From: Cornus controversa
Lineage: Eukaryota; Streptophyta; Magnoliopsida; Cornales; Cornaceae
NCBI GenBank assembly: GCA_026545225.1
Contig: CM048848.1
Span: 49,377,806-49,441,805, forward strand
DNA length: 64,000 bases
Direction of reading: 5' to 3'
Every line of letters starts with the position of its first letter. Within the stretch, counting starts at the first letter, position 1. Below are positions 43,735 to 54,825 of this stretch, piece after piece. The translations under genes were made by a program, and so were the position numbers. The notes under the pieces were generated by a model. It searched no databases. It was not told where the DNA came from and worked only from the letters and a program-made list of their open reading frames with translations.

Positions 43735-44666
43735 CTAGAAAGCATCGATACAGACACATCACACAAGTACGAATACAACACGATACAAACACAATGACAC
43801 AACAAATCTCAAAAAAATAGGGAACGAATACGGTAGAGATATGTCAAATAATAATAATAATAATATATTATTATTATTATTATATATTTAAAAATAATAT
43901 TTTTTGCTCATTTTATCCATATAATAATGAATGAACTCACTAATTTGGAGTTTAGAGTTAGGTGATTGATGATGTTGTTTCTTGTGCGATCTGGTTTAAC
44001 TCGGCTTTCTTGCAACCAGAAAGGAATCATAACCCTAATGACACCAGGGTGGTACCGGCTAGACACGCTCTGACGACTAAGTCAGTAATCGGAGAAATAT
44101 AAAGAAGATTGGGAACTGAATTGAATGCTTTCTTTTTGTCTGTGCCTCATTAATTGAATCGCGACCTCTCATTTATGGAGGCTTAGCAGTTGTTGATGTG
44201 GAGTATCGTAGTAGGATTCTTCCCATGATAATCTGATGTGGGATTATCCCTTATCTGATCTAAACTTGATCGGTTCATTTAGCAAGATTACTATTGCTTC
44301 ATCTGATCCAAACCTTACCGATTTATTTACCCATACGGTATTTATTGTCGCTTTTATCATCAACGTTATCTGGTTGTAGGAGTGTTAATCAAAATTTCTC
44401 TATCAATGTTTATTATTTTTCTAATTAACCCATAATATGTTTTATATTGCATTGAATCATATTCTTCTAAAAAAATAATTGAAAACCATCTTGTCGTAAG
44501 AATTCAAAACGTGTCATGTTGTGGTGGTGTCTCTGTACAGAAAATAAAATAATCAAATTTCAGAACACTTATAACCGTGTCTGATATAAGTTTGGACCGC
44601 ATCACACGGATGTCTGAGTGTTTGATACCACATGACACTCTTACGAAAAGTGCCCCTACTTCTTAA
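43735..44666. mobile_element. hAT-like element, ctagaaagca family, copy 1
   Basis: The left end ctagaaagcatcgatacaga resembles the left end of the element at 58198-58724, and the right end gtgcccctacttcttaa resembles its right end gtgtccatgcttcctag. The flanking 8-mers attgggac (43727-43734) and attgggcc (44667-44674) match at 7 of 8. Inside are a (TAA/TTA)n palindrome (43848-43883) and a segment (about 43940-44400) with gggtggtaccggctagacac and taagtcagtaa, a style seen in plant LTR leaders, perhaps a nested insertion. Confidence 0.65.
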
Positions 44667-45054
44667 ATTGGGCCGAAAGGAGTATGAAGTTAATGATTAC
44701 TATAGGTTTAGGTAATTCTCAAACTAGCTCATTGAAAGGTTAATGAAAATGGTTTTAAAACTAGAGCACATATCGGATTTAGATCGGATCTCGCTTGGTT
44801 CAATTTGATAAGGAATATTATGATTTGATCCGATGTCTGAGTGTTTGATACCACATGACACTCCTACGAAAAGTGCCCCTACTTCTTAAATTGGGCCGAA
44901 AGGAGTATGAAGTTAATGATTACTATAGGTTTAGGTAATTTTCAAACTAGCTCATTGAAAGGTTAACGAAAATGGTTTTAAAACTAAAGCACATATCGGA
45001 TTTAGATCGGATCTCACTTGGTTCAATTTGATAAGGAATATTATGATTTGATCC
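44609..45054. repeat. Recent 223-bp tandem duplication (two copies)
   Basis: 44609-44831 and 44832-45054 are identical except for five differences that I count, all transitions (about 98% identity). The unit starts gatgtctgagtgtttgatac and ends in gatttgatcc. It spans the right end of the hAT-like element, its target duplication and the start of another repeat. Confidence 0.93.
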
Positions 45055-45350
45055 GATCTGATAACATAACTTGATGAATTATATGTTACCTAGCCCATAT
45101 TCAATTTGCAGCTTATCTGATATCTGATTCGATAACCTAATTTGTCAAGATTTGTAATTTTTGTTAAAATTTTGAAAATATAAAAAAGAAAAAGAGAGAA
45201 TAAGAGAGAGAAGGCCAAAAAAAATATGAATAAGAAAAGAAAGTAAATATCATATGTTTGATTCTTACTTGGACAAAATAATAGAGAGTCAATAGAGGGA
45301 AGAAGAAAATAGTTTAAAAAATGAAGAAAAATAAAAATAGCTAAAATTTT
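44757..45350. mobile_element. Partial copy C of the ~580-bp hAT-like family
   Basis: catatcggatttagatcgga, gatctgataacataactt and a following agagagaataagagagagaa-rich block match the style and order of copies A and B. Ends and target duplication are not resolved, and part is included in the tandem duplication. Confidence 0.5.
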
Positions 45351-45354
45351 CAAT

Positions 45355-46346
45355 TTGATAAACTACTATGTAAACAATATCTTTTATTATTTTTAATATA
45401 TGTTTTTGCCAGTCAATTTGCCTGTAAACTCGAATTCATGACCTTTTATTTTAGAAAGTTAAAAAGTACTATTACGCTTCGATCCTTAGTGGTGGCCGCT
45501 CAAATAAAAGTTAAATTCATGTATACTTTGGCATACATATAAATCACATTCCTGACTTGAGTAAAATAAAAAAATATTAAGATTAGAAATAATCATTTTG
45601 ATAGGTTACATTATCACATATGAATGCTAAAACAGAATGTATGCATTAATTTTAATTTTCTCTTATCAATTTCAGCCTTTTCAGAATTGGAGGGTATATT
45701 GATAATATAGTTTGTCCTCTACTCAAATGGTTAATTGCCTCAAATCTAACGCATGCTTGAAAATCCAGAGCATGGTGGTCAACCCCTAGAAAGCTCAACT
45801 TGCTCAGAAACAGTATCATGTCACTATTGTCAGTCACATTATTAGCTGTATAGCCACATAATTGGTCATTGGATTAGATTGGATGAACAATCTTTTTCAT
45901 TAAAAGAGCTTGCAATAATCTCGAAAAAGTGGAATTAATGTTAATCCAAGCCAATTGGTTCTTTGGTTTCAAATTGATGTAAATCTTCATTTAATCATGT
46001 ACCATTGGAATCCAAGACACCCAAAAAGAAAATCTATCTTCAAATACGATTTATAGGCTTTACCAATCTTTTTCTCAGCTTTGAAAAGACAATAGTATGG
46101 GACTTGCTTATAATTAAAGCCGTGAAATTTGCTGCAGGAACAGAGAGAGAGAGAGAAAGAGAGAGATTCTGAGGGGTAGAAAGCAACTTGGGAGAGAGAA
46201 ATGAGCAACAATAGTTGTAAGATATGGTCTTAAAGAGTCAATGTCATTTTGATTGATAAAAACAGTGTCCTGACAATTGTGTCATTGTCAAGAAGCACGC
46301 GCGCGCAAGATGAATAATATGAAATATGAATGAAATGGCTCATGCC

Positions 46347-46380
<34 letters not shown>

Positions 46381-46520
46381 TACACACACAGAGTCACGCA
46401 TTAAGTTCAACTAATAATAGCCTGTTGAACGGGAGATAAAAGTGTGTTGGGGAATTATACATGCAATTTATGTGTAGATTCATCATAGGGCACAAAGGAT
46501 GGTAATTTTTTAAAAGGGCA
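45355..46520. other. Intergenic, no gene seen
   Basis: AT-rich with (GA)n at 46144-46168 and (TA)n(CA)n at 46350-46390. The short ORFs lack recognisable motifs. Confidence 0.4.
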
Positions 46521-46539
46521 TATTACACTCACTTTTCAC

Positions 46540-47019
46540 TTTTTACACTCGCTTCATTAATTTATGAAAAATAAAAATTAATTATTAATTATTTTTGTGT
46601 AATAAATGTCATATTTATCATCAATCAATATGTCATTATAATTTAAAAATATTTACATTAATGTTATCAAGTAAAACTATGATGTTCACAAGTAATTATT
46701 TAATTTTAATTAAAGAATAAAATTTTATATTAATTCATATACTTATTATAATCATTTCCTATATAATTTTTGAAAATTTTAATTAATTGGTATATAAAAT
46801 ACTTTATGAATTTTTTTTTCAATTTAATTAAAGAATAAAATTTTCTTTTGAAATTGAAAACTCATCTAGGAACATCATAGTTTTACTTGATGGTATTAAT
46901 GTAAATATTTTAAAATCACAAGGACATATTGATTGATGACAAAATAAGACATTTATTACACAAAACTAATTAATGATTGATTTTCACTTTTCACCAATCA
47001 ATTAAGTGAGTGTAAAACG
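46540..47019. mobile_element. Foldback element with ~150-bp inverted arms
   Basis: The left arm (46540-46687) and right arm (46870-47019) are inverted copies. acactcgcttcattaattta pairs with the gagtgtaaaa end, and aagtaaaactatgatgttc pairs with gaacatcatagttttactt. The loop of about 180 bp is AT-rich and non-coding. Confidence 0.8.
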
Positions 47020-47220
47020 ACAGTCGCTTAAGCGACGGCCCCAAGCACTCATCAAATTACATATGAGTAGACTATTTAAGGTGTAGGTGTCGTGTCATTC
47101 TTGTCACATAGAATGTTGAAAAGTCAAATAAAAATTGGTCAGTATGATAACCATGTCACCATGTAAGAAAGTCAAAATCAAGACTTACTGACCTACCAAG
47201 TCACTAAACCTTGAGAATCC

Positions 47221-47700
47221 GTTTCCAGTACCACAAGAAGCTATCTAAGTTTCGAGACCACCCCTCGAACACTACCATAAGTCCTGATGTCATGTCAGGT
47301 CATTTAAAATCTCGAGACCGCCCATCAAGCACCACTATAAGCCATAACACCACGTCAGACCATTTAAAGCCTCGAGACCACCTCTTGAGCACCACCATAA
47401 GCCCTGATACCATGTCAGGCCATGCAAGCCTTGAAAGCACCTCTCGAGCACCACTACAAGTATTGGCATTATGTCAGACCATTTAAAGTCTCGAGCATCA
47501 CCTCTCGAGCACCACCAGAAGTCCTGACACCATGTAAGGACATGCAAGCCTCAAGAGCACCTCTCGAGCACCACCACAAGCGTTGACGGCATTTCAGACC
47601 AATTACACCTCGAGACCTCCCCTCGAGCATCATTGCGCTGACGTCATGTTAGACTGTCTACGACTCGAAGACATCTCTCGAGCACCATAAGGTTCATCAA
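47221..47700. repeat. 60-bp tandem array with ctcgag motifs, about 8 copies
   Basis: Units of almost exactly 60 bp with cctcgagaccacctctcgag, caccaccataagtcctgat and catgtcaggccatttaaa. Each unit carries one or two ctcgag palindromes. ORFs on both strands are artefacts. Confidence 0.87.
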
Positions 47701-48370
47701 GTATCGAGTGAGACTTGGTAGGATCTCCTTACACTAATGTAACCAACTTTATTAGGATACTTAGAAGGAATTTGGATTAAAGGATGAGAAATAGAGAAAA
47801 CCTAGCATAACAAATAGGCCTAGTTAGTGGAATAATGAACACATGTTGTGACAAAAACCTTTACAATCACCATTAAGGCTCTTCTACGAGCCATTAACTA
47901 CCATTGTTATGGTATAGTCAAACACATTTAATACCCACAACAGCTCACACACCATGTCACCTGAGGGTGCGACGATGTAAGAGACTTGCCCCTTAGGTGT
48001 TTAAGAAATCATTACCTAAACACCTTAGGTTTTGGGTAATAACCCAAGCGGGTCAAATCCATTAGGTAATACCTAATAAAGAGTAAATGCTATAAATTCA
48101 ATGGCCTTAGTAAATGTTAAGGCAGGACAAAAAGATAAGGATCTGTCACAGAGGCAAATATTTTTACCTTCACTAGGATTCTATTAAATAACTTTACTTC
48201 TCCTCTTTCTTCCAAATATATTCACTGGACCCCTCAGAATTGTATTGAATACCTCACTTATATTTATTGTACTATTTCTGGATAAAGAACCCCTACAAAT
48301 GTTTATCACTTTCACGTTTCCTGATATTTGGCGTGTGTTCTTAACGCCTTTGGAATTATATTTCTGGTAG
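47701..48370. other. Retrotransposon LTR-like segment
   Basis: Contains a TATA-like gctataaattcaatggcc near 48089-48106, followed by aaatgttaaggcaggacaaa, a promoter-leader layout common in plant gypsy LTRs. With the array to its left it may be an LTR or 3' UTR remnant. No second copy is in the window. Confidence 0.35.
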
Positions 48371-49650
48371 AATCGCTAACTAATTTTATGAAAATGGCTA
48401 TTTTGTCCTTCCCTAGTATGAAAAGACAATAATTTAGTATGAAATAACAAAAAATGCCCTTCCTCTTGAGATAAAGACTCTTACAACCTCTTCTGGTTCT
48501 TCGATTCCACCTCAATCTCAATTTTTACCACAAGCAAATGAGCCACCTGCTTCACCTCCCCAATCTCTTTCAACATCATTGCCACCACAATTAATCTCTT
48601 ACCGGCTATTATACATCATATATATATGTCAAACATATATTATATATCAAACATTCAAGATTTGAAATAATAATTTTTATTCTTTTTGTAATCCTTACAA
48701 CCAAACGAATCATACAAGAATTTCAAAACCAATTCTCTCTGTAGGAACCCCCAAATTTAATGAAACAGAGTCAAACCCACCTCTGCTTGGTACTTGTGTT
48801 TCTCACCGGACGTCTTAGGAACGTCTTTCTCTGCAAAACAACCTCACAACATAGTCTTTTTTTGACGCTATGACAGAGATCTGTTAGGTTTCAAACGCAC
48901 CACCACCACTCGATCTCTGTTATCAAATCTTCAAATTGAAAAACTTTAACAACCGTGCCACATGATTCTTGTTGTAGACAGAGATATTTTTGAAAAATTT
49001 ATAACCAAATGATCTCTATTTTATAATTTTTAAACTAGAAAATTTTTCACAACTATGCCACGCGATTTTCTATTGAGTTTTTGACACTATGACAGTCTGT
49101 TTCAAATACATCACCACTCGATCTCTATCTACAACGATTACAAACCAACCAAAGAATAAGACCAAAGCCCTAATTAGTAGTTATGCCTTACTTTAACTTC
49201 TTCATTATATTTGTCGTGGTGGTGACAGTGAAAAAATGAGGTAATAGTAGTGGGAAGAGGTTGAGAGAGAGGTAGTGACCGCAACAATGGTGGTGGGTAG
49301 AGGTGTCGGTGGTGGCGGGAGGAGGTGGCAGCAACGGTGGTGGGAGGTGGCGAGGAAAGAGAGAAAGAGAGAGAGACAAAAAAAGGGAGAAGCTAAAATG
49401 ACTTTTTCTATTATATTATTATGAAATGAGATAAGGGTATAAAATAAATTTCACAAAATTACTTAACTCCAAACAGCTCTAAGGAAAGGTCAAAGTAATA
49501 AGCGCTGAGCAGTTTAGCTGTGTGTAATTTGTCCAAATCTCGCAGGAGGTGATAATGGCCTTTCATGTTACTTTCACATTTGTTTTAGAGAATTGATTTG
49601 ACCTTTTCATTATACACAAATAATTTAAGAGTAAACGTTCAAATTTATAA
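48371..49650. other. Intergenic, no gene seen
   Basis: Low-complexity and AT-rich sequence. The minus-strand ORF at 49188-49379 is a Ser/Leu/Pro-rich by-product of a (GGT/GAGA)-rich stretch. Confidence 0.4.
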
Positions 49651-49654
49651 ATTT

Positions 49655-49756
49655 TAGAATGTACATTTAAGTTTGAGAAGAGTTATTTTGTATAAAACAA
49701 CTACTTAGAATGTACATTTAAGTTTGAGAAGAGTCATTTTGTATACAACAACTACT
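49655..49756. repeat. 51-bp tandem duplication (two copies)
   Basis: tagaatgtacatttaagttt...attttgtata repeats at 49655 and 49706 with three or four differences. Confidence 0.85.
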
Positions 49757-50243
49757 AAAATATTAAGTTTATCTTAGCTCTCACTTCTCCTCATTTCTTG
49801 TAAGCAAAACCAATGGGCAATTAGCAAAAACTAAAAATTCAATCAAGTTTTAAATTCAGTGTGATCTATTCTATTCTTTGATTCATCTACGACATATTGG
49901 TGGAATTATTGTCAAAATTGGTTTTGTCAGGCATAATATTTTTAATTGTCAAAAAGCAATCAAAAACCTTTGACAATTACATATTTTGTTTGATAAGTGC
50001 ATTTTTAAGTCATTTTAACTTTTAATGAAATATTTATCTTCTTGTCAAGCTATCAATTTAAAAAGATTTATTATTGGAAAGTTGCATGAAACTGGTGTAT
50101 TGATATTGGAGAAAATTTAGTTCAAAGTTTAAATTATTTTTTCTCTAATTTCAATTCTAAAACACAATTCTATGCAGCCGAACATAATATTAGCATTCAG
50201 AAGTACTCACAAACATGGATTTTGATTAAAAGTCTATAATACT

Positions 50244-50316
50244 TGTTGAATGATTTATATATTTAAGTTACACCCTTTCTAACAGCTTAAGCTTTTAGAG
50301 TAAATGGTTGTTAACA
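50244..50316 (+). repeat. 5' LTR remnant of the second copia element
   Basis: tgttgaatga... ends ctaacagcttaagcttttag...gttaaca, the LTR end typical of many plant copia elements, followed directly by a PBS-like site. Only about 73 bp long, so internally deleted or a fragment. It does not match the 3' LTR at 54137. Confidence 0.5.
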
Positions 50317-50329
50317 TGATATGAGAGCA
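50317..50329 (+). promoter_or_regulatory. Degenerate primer-binding site
   Basis: tgatatgagagca follows gttaaca. It differs from tggtatcagagca at two positions. Confidence 0.6.
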
Positions 50330-50472
50330 TTAAGGTTAAAGTTGAAAACCTAACATGAGTTTCTTCTTCTTCTTCTTTTTGTTCTTCTTCTCAGTTTCTG
50401 TATTTTTTTTTTTATCGTTGGCTTTTCTACTTTTTTTTTCTATCATTTGGATAAAGATGACCAAGAACCCTA

Positions 50473-50505
<33 letters not shown>

Positions 50506-50719
50506 ACAGTGTCTCTTTGTGCAATTCTGATAGAGATGACCTGAAAAAAAGTATCTTTGTTCTTAATCTCATGTTCAAATACTTTAGTTCTCTTACTTGA
50601 AACCTGTTCTCGGAGTCTCGGATTATCTCATCTTAACTATCATGGGTGACAATACCTACACCATTCTTTTCGGTTATATAATCTAGACTCATCTCGAATA
50701 TTTTCGTCTTGGATATCAT

Positions 50720-51143
50720 GGATCGTGGTGGTCGCAGTACCAAGAAGTGTACATATTGTGGCCGCACTAACCATTCTTTTGATTATTGTTAGGAACTTCA
50801 CAGCAAGCCCGCACGAACAAATCAGGCTACGGTTAAGGGGGAGAACTCTAACTTCACAACTGAGGAACATATTTTTATTCCCAAGGCAGAGTATGATTCA
50901 ATTGCCAAACGCATCAATCTTCCATCCACCTCCACAACCACTTTGCTCTATTCAGGTAATACTTGTCTTCGTTCCTCATCCATTACATCTTGGACTATTG
51001 ATTCAAGGGCCTCCGATCATATGACAAATAACTTTTCTCTTCTTTCTAATTTTTTTTGTACTTCTTATCCCTCGCTTGTCATGATAGCCTCTCCAGTCCA
51101 GGGAATTGGTACTGTTAGCACACCTAGTCTAACATTCTGCTAA
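50720..51143 (+). pseudogene. Copia gag zinc knuckle and protease remnant
   Basis: CTYCGRTNHSFDYC at 50748-50789 is a perfect C-x2-C-x4-H-x4-C knuckle, followed directly by a TAG stop. After a frame change the protease appears as WTIDSRASDHMTNN (50991-51032), where the family has D-S-G; the Gly is Arg, which should abolish cleavage. The upstream gag core is missing. Confidence 0.82.
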
Positions 51144-51329
51144 GTTTTGTACCTACCTTAGTTTCTCTTTAATTTATTATCTATTTCTAAATTTACCTCT
51201 ACCTTAAACTGTTCGGTAACGTTTTATCCTAACCATTGTGTCTTCTAGGATCTAAAGACGAAGAAAATTATTAGTGGGGGCTTCGCAAGGGATGGTCTCT
51301 ACTACTTTTAACCGTCTCGCTCACCTATT

Positions 51330-52200
51330 CCATCTGCATTCTATACTATGACTTCTCTGTATCAGTGACATTGTCGTCTTGAGCATCATTCGTTAGACAA
51401 TCTTCGGCATTTACTTCCCTCTTTACTCTTTTTTTTTAGTTTAAATTGTAAAACTGTGAGCTTAGTAAGCATTATAGGACTTCTTTTAAGCTTAGGTCTG
51501 ATGGGCCTAATTTGCACCCTTTTGAACTAGTTCACTCTAACGTTTGGGGTCCAGCACGAACTACTAGTTTGTCTGTTGCGCGTTATTTTATTTCATTTAT
51601 TGATGACTATTCTCATTTAACTTGGTTATATGTGAAAGATAGATCTCAAGTGTTTCATGCTTTTAGATCTTTTTTTATGCTAAAACACTAATCAATTTGA
51701 TGTTAAGTTATATATTCTTAGAACTGACAATACTCTTAAATATAAAGAAGGTAGCTTTCAATAATTTCTTGAGTCGAGGGGTATCACCCATTAGACTTTC
51801 TGTGTTGATACTCCTCAACAAAATAGAATTGCTGAAAGAAGGAATGGACCAATACTTGTTATTGCCCGTGTTTTGGTGATCCAAATGAATGTACCTAAAT
51901 ATTTTTGGGGAGATGCAGTTCTTACTACGACATAGCTATTGAATAAAATGCCATCTCGAGTCCTTAAAGGAAAATCACCTTTTCAGATGATGTTTTTTGA
52001 TAAAGACCCCTTCTCTCTTCCTCTAAAAGTGTTTGGGTGAGTTTATTTTGTACATAATTTAAATCCCAAAAGGGAAAAACTTAACCCTCGAGCTCACAAA
52101 TGTATATTTTTAGGTTATTTTCGCACTAAAAAAGGTTATAGATGTTACAACCTTTCTGAGAAAATATTTTGTTTGTACTAATCTAAATTCTTTGAAATAT
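51330..52200 (+). pseudogene. Copia integrase (decayed)
   Basis: In shifting frames: CRLEHHSLDNLRHL (GAG-pre-integrase), then LRTDNTLKYKEGSFQ (catalytic Asp), then DTPQQNRIAERRN (catalytic Glu region) and NVPKYFWGDAVLT, followed by LNPKREKLNPRAHKCIFLGY, the usual end of copia integrase. At least five stops. It would insert element DNA if intact. Confidence 0.83.
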
Positions 52201-52228
52201 TCCATATTATTCTAAGGAGGGTAGTCAA

Positions 52229-53423
52229 GTGAAGGAACCTATTTTTCAAGAAATTGTTATATCATCTCTGGTTCTTGATATTCTTTCTGCTCCTAGGATT
52301 TATACTCAACGACCTCGAAGGGATACTACTTTTACTCCTCCCACTGCCCTAGACGAACCTCTTCTGTCACTTGCCCTAGCGGTTGAACAAGTAGAGCCTT
52401 CCTTGCATCCTCTATCATCTTCCTCAGTGCCTACAGATCTAGTTGTTCATCCTTTTGAGTCTGATCTTGATATTCCCATTGCATTTCGCAAAGGTAGAAG
52501 GGTTTGTAGTGATCATCCTATATCTTATTTTATTTCTTATAATCATTTGTTATCTTCTTTTTGAGCTTTCTCTTTATCTTTGTCATCTGTTACTGTTCCT
52601 AAGTCATACGTGGAGGCTCTTTCCTATCCTGGTTGGCGAAAAGCTATAGAAGAGAAAATGCGTGCCTTACAATTGAATCATACTTGGGATCTTCTTCTAA
52701 AGCCTGCAGGTGCTTGTGTTGTTGGCTGTCATTGGATTTTCACGGTGAAACAAAATCCTAATGGCATTGTTAATCATTTAAAGGCTCACCTTATTGCTAA
52801 AGGTTTTATTCAGACCTATGTCATTGACTATACTAAGACATTCTCTCTGGTGGCTAAGCTAAATTTTGTTCGCATAGTTATCTCTCTTGCTGCCAATCTT
52901 GGTTGGCCTCTCCATCAGCTCGATGTAAAAAATGTTTTTTTATGGTGATATTACCGAGACAGTGTATATGACTCAACCTCCTGGGTTTGAGTCAAAGGGG
53001 GAGTGTGTTTGTCACCTCAAGAAATTTATTTATGGACTTAAATAGTCACCTCGTGCATGGTTTGATAAATTTAGCAAAGTAGTGGTTGCTCATGGCATGA
53101 CTAGAAGTCAAACTAATCATTCAGTTTTCTTTAAAAAGACAAATAGTGGAATTGTAATTTTGGTAGTCTATGTGGATGATATTGTCATTACTTGGAGCGA
53201 CAAGGAGGGGATTCAGACCTTGATTTGTTATTTGGGTTCGAATTTTCTCACTAAAGATTTGGGCAAGCTCTGTTATTTTCTTGGTATTGATGTTGCGAGA
53301 TCAAAGAAAGGTATTTGTTTATCTTCGAGAAAATATACTCTTGATATCTTAAGGGATACAGGTTATCTTGGCTTTAAACCTACAACAACACCCATGGAGA
53401 CTAATCTGAAGCTATTGCCTTAG
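52229..53423 (+). pseudogene. Copia reverse transcriptase (decayed)
   Basis: YPGWRKAIEEKMRALQLNHT (52625-52685) and HWIFTVKQNPNG mark the start of copia RT, followed by LHQLDVKNVFLW. A frameshift near 52940 leads to PPGFESKGECVCHLKKFIYG. The open piece 53082-53423 carries the catalytic VYVDDIVIT (YVDD at about 53169-53180) and KDLGKLCYFLGIDVARS. The active-site aspartates remain, but the frame is broken at about three places. Confidence 0.88.
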
Positions 53424-53432
53424 GTTGGTGAC

Positions 53433-54123
53433 TTGGTTGATGATCCAGAGTTATACAGACAACTTGTAGGCAAATTGATTTATCTAACTGTTACTCGTCT
53501 AGATATTGCCTATGTAGTCAGTGTTATGAGTCAATTTATGGCCAGCCCACGAGTCCCTCACATAGAGGCAGTTATACGAATTTTAAAATATCTCACAGGA
53601 GCTCCGGGTTGTGGTATTTTCTATCAATCATCTAGGCATCTACATATTGAAGGTTACACTAATTCTGATTGGGCAGATTCTCCTTCAGACAGACGTTCAA
53701 TGACTGGTTACTGTACTTTTATAGGAGGCAATCTAATAACTTGGATAAGTAAAAAATAGTCGGTTGAGGCGCAGCGCAGTCTAGTGCTAAAACTGAGTAC
53801 CGTGCAATGACTTATACTTCATGTGAGCTAACGTGGTTAAGAGCTTTGTTACAAGAATTTAGGTTTTCAATTCATGACTTATCTCTTCTCTATTGTGATA
53901 ACCAGACAATTATTTACATTGCCAATAACCTAATTTTTTATAACTAACCAAACATATCGAGGTTGATTGTTATTTCATTCATTCTAAGGTAAATTCCAAA
54001 AAAATTATGACTTCGTTTGTATCATTTGGTAATCAATTAGCAGATCTCTTTACTAAGGCCCTTCCAAAGCATGCCATTGATTCTATCTGTTGCAAGCTAG
54101 GAGTTATTGACATCTACTCTCTA
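53433..54123 (+). pseudogene. Copia RNase H (decayed)
   Basis: The open piece 53433-53759 has LVGKLIYLTVTRLDIAYVVS, SVMSQFMASPRVPHIEAVIR and NSDWADSPSDRRSMTGYCTF, then a TAG stop at 53757-53759. Afterwards, in other frames, AKTEYRAM, a YCDNQT segment and ADLFTKALPKHAI complete the RNase H. One or two frameshifts. Confidence 0.86.
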
Positions 54124-54124
54124 G

Positions 54125-54136
54125 CTTGAGGGAGAG
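54125..54136 (+). promoter_or_regulatory. Polypurine tract of the second copia element
   Basis: cttgagggagag directly before tgttgtgataac; the classic copia PPT. Confidence 0.85.
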
Positions 54137-54332
54137 TGTTGTGATAACTAATACTCAACTCTTCATTGATTAGGGGCTTGATCAATTATTCCTTAATTAG
54201 GGATATAATTTATGTTTCCATATATAATTGCCTTCTTTATTTTATTTCTTGAGAATACTATATATTAAGAATGTAATCATTCTTTGGGATATGAAATACA
54301 TATTATATTTATCTCTCTCTCTCTCTCTCTAA
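54137..54332 (+). repeat. 3' LTR of the second copia element (right end unclear)
   Basis: Starts tgttgtgataactaatact and runs to a (CT)n tract at about 54313-54331. The expected ...ca end is not visible; the MITE at 54333 may have cut it. Confidence 0.6.
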
Positions 54333-54825
54333 GGCTTTGTTTGGATAAACAGAAGAGAAAAGAAAAAAAAGATAACATTAGTTATGAGAGAAAAGAAAAA
54401 AAGAAAGAAAAGATAATATGTATTCATGCTTGAATAAATTATGAAGGAAAAAAAATGATTGCATTCTTGTTTGGAAAAAGTAAATGAGAGAAAAGAAAAG
54501 AAACCATTTTAATCAATTTACTATCATGTCCTTTTGTGTTTATATTACAAGATATATTCAAATATTTTTAAAATTTTGTTCTTTAAAATGTTAGTGTTAT
54601 TTTTGATATTATGAAGATTCACTTATTTTTATCATTTCTCTCCAAATCTTTTTACTTTTGGAAGGATAGCATATGAGAGATTTGGAGGGATAAGTTATAC
54701 ATCCAAATCACTCTTAATCCTTTCTTTTCTCTTACCAATGACAATTCAAACACAAGAAATACTATCATTCTATTTCTTTTTTTTTCTTTTACTTCCAATT
54801 CCTTCAATCCAAATGAGTTCTAATA
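54333..54825. mobile_element. MITE-like sequence
   Basis: The left end aaggctttgtttggataaac and the complement of the right end (ttagaactcatttggattga) are imperfect inverted repeats, each continuing into agaaaagaaaa. Limits are approximate. Confidence 0.5.

Larger units (their letters stand above)
50244..54340 (+). mobile_element. Second Ty1/copia element, plus strand, decayed
   Basis: In order: LTR remnant, PBS-like site, CCHC knuckle, protease motif, integrase, RT, RNase H, PPT and 3' LTR. Integrase lies before RT, as in copia. Most of gag is absent (replaced by a T-rich/A-rich stretch at 50355-50505). Stops and frameshifts occur throughout. Coding remnants are better preserved than in the minus-strand copia at 6154-11249. 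Confidence 0.85.

Noticed and set aside
47211..47547. ORFs across the 60-bp array
   Set aside because: 60 is a multiple of three, so any frame without a stop in the monomer stays open; this is a repeat artefact.
50336..50600. ORFs on both strands with poly-Phe or poly-Lys
   Set aside because: Produced by T-rich and A-rich homopolymer tracts inside the decayed copia element.
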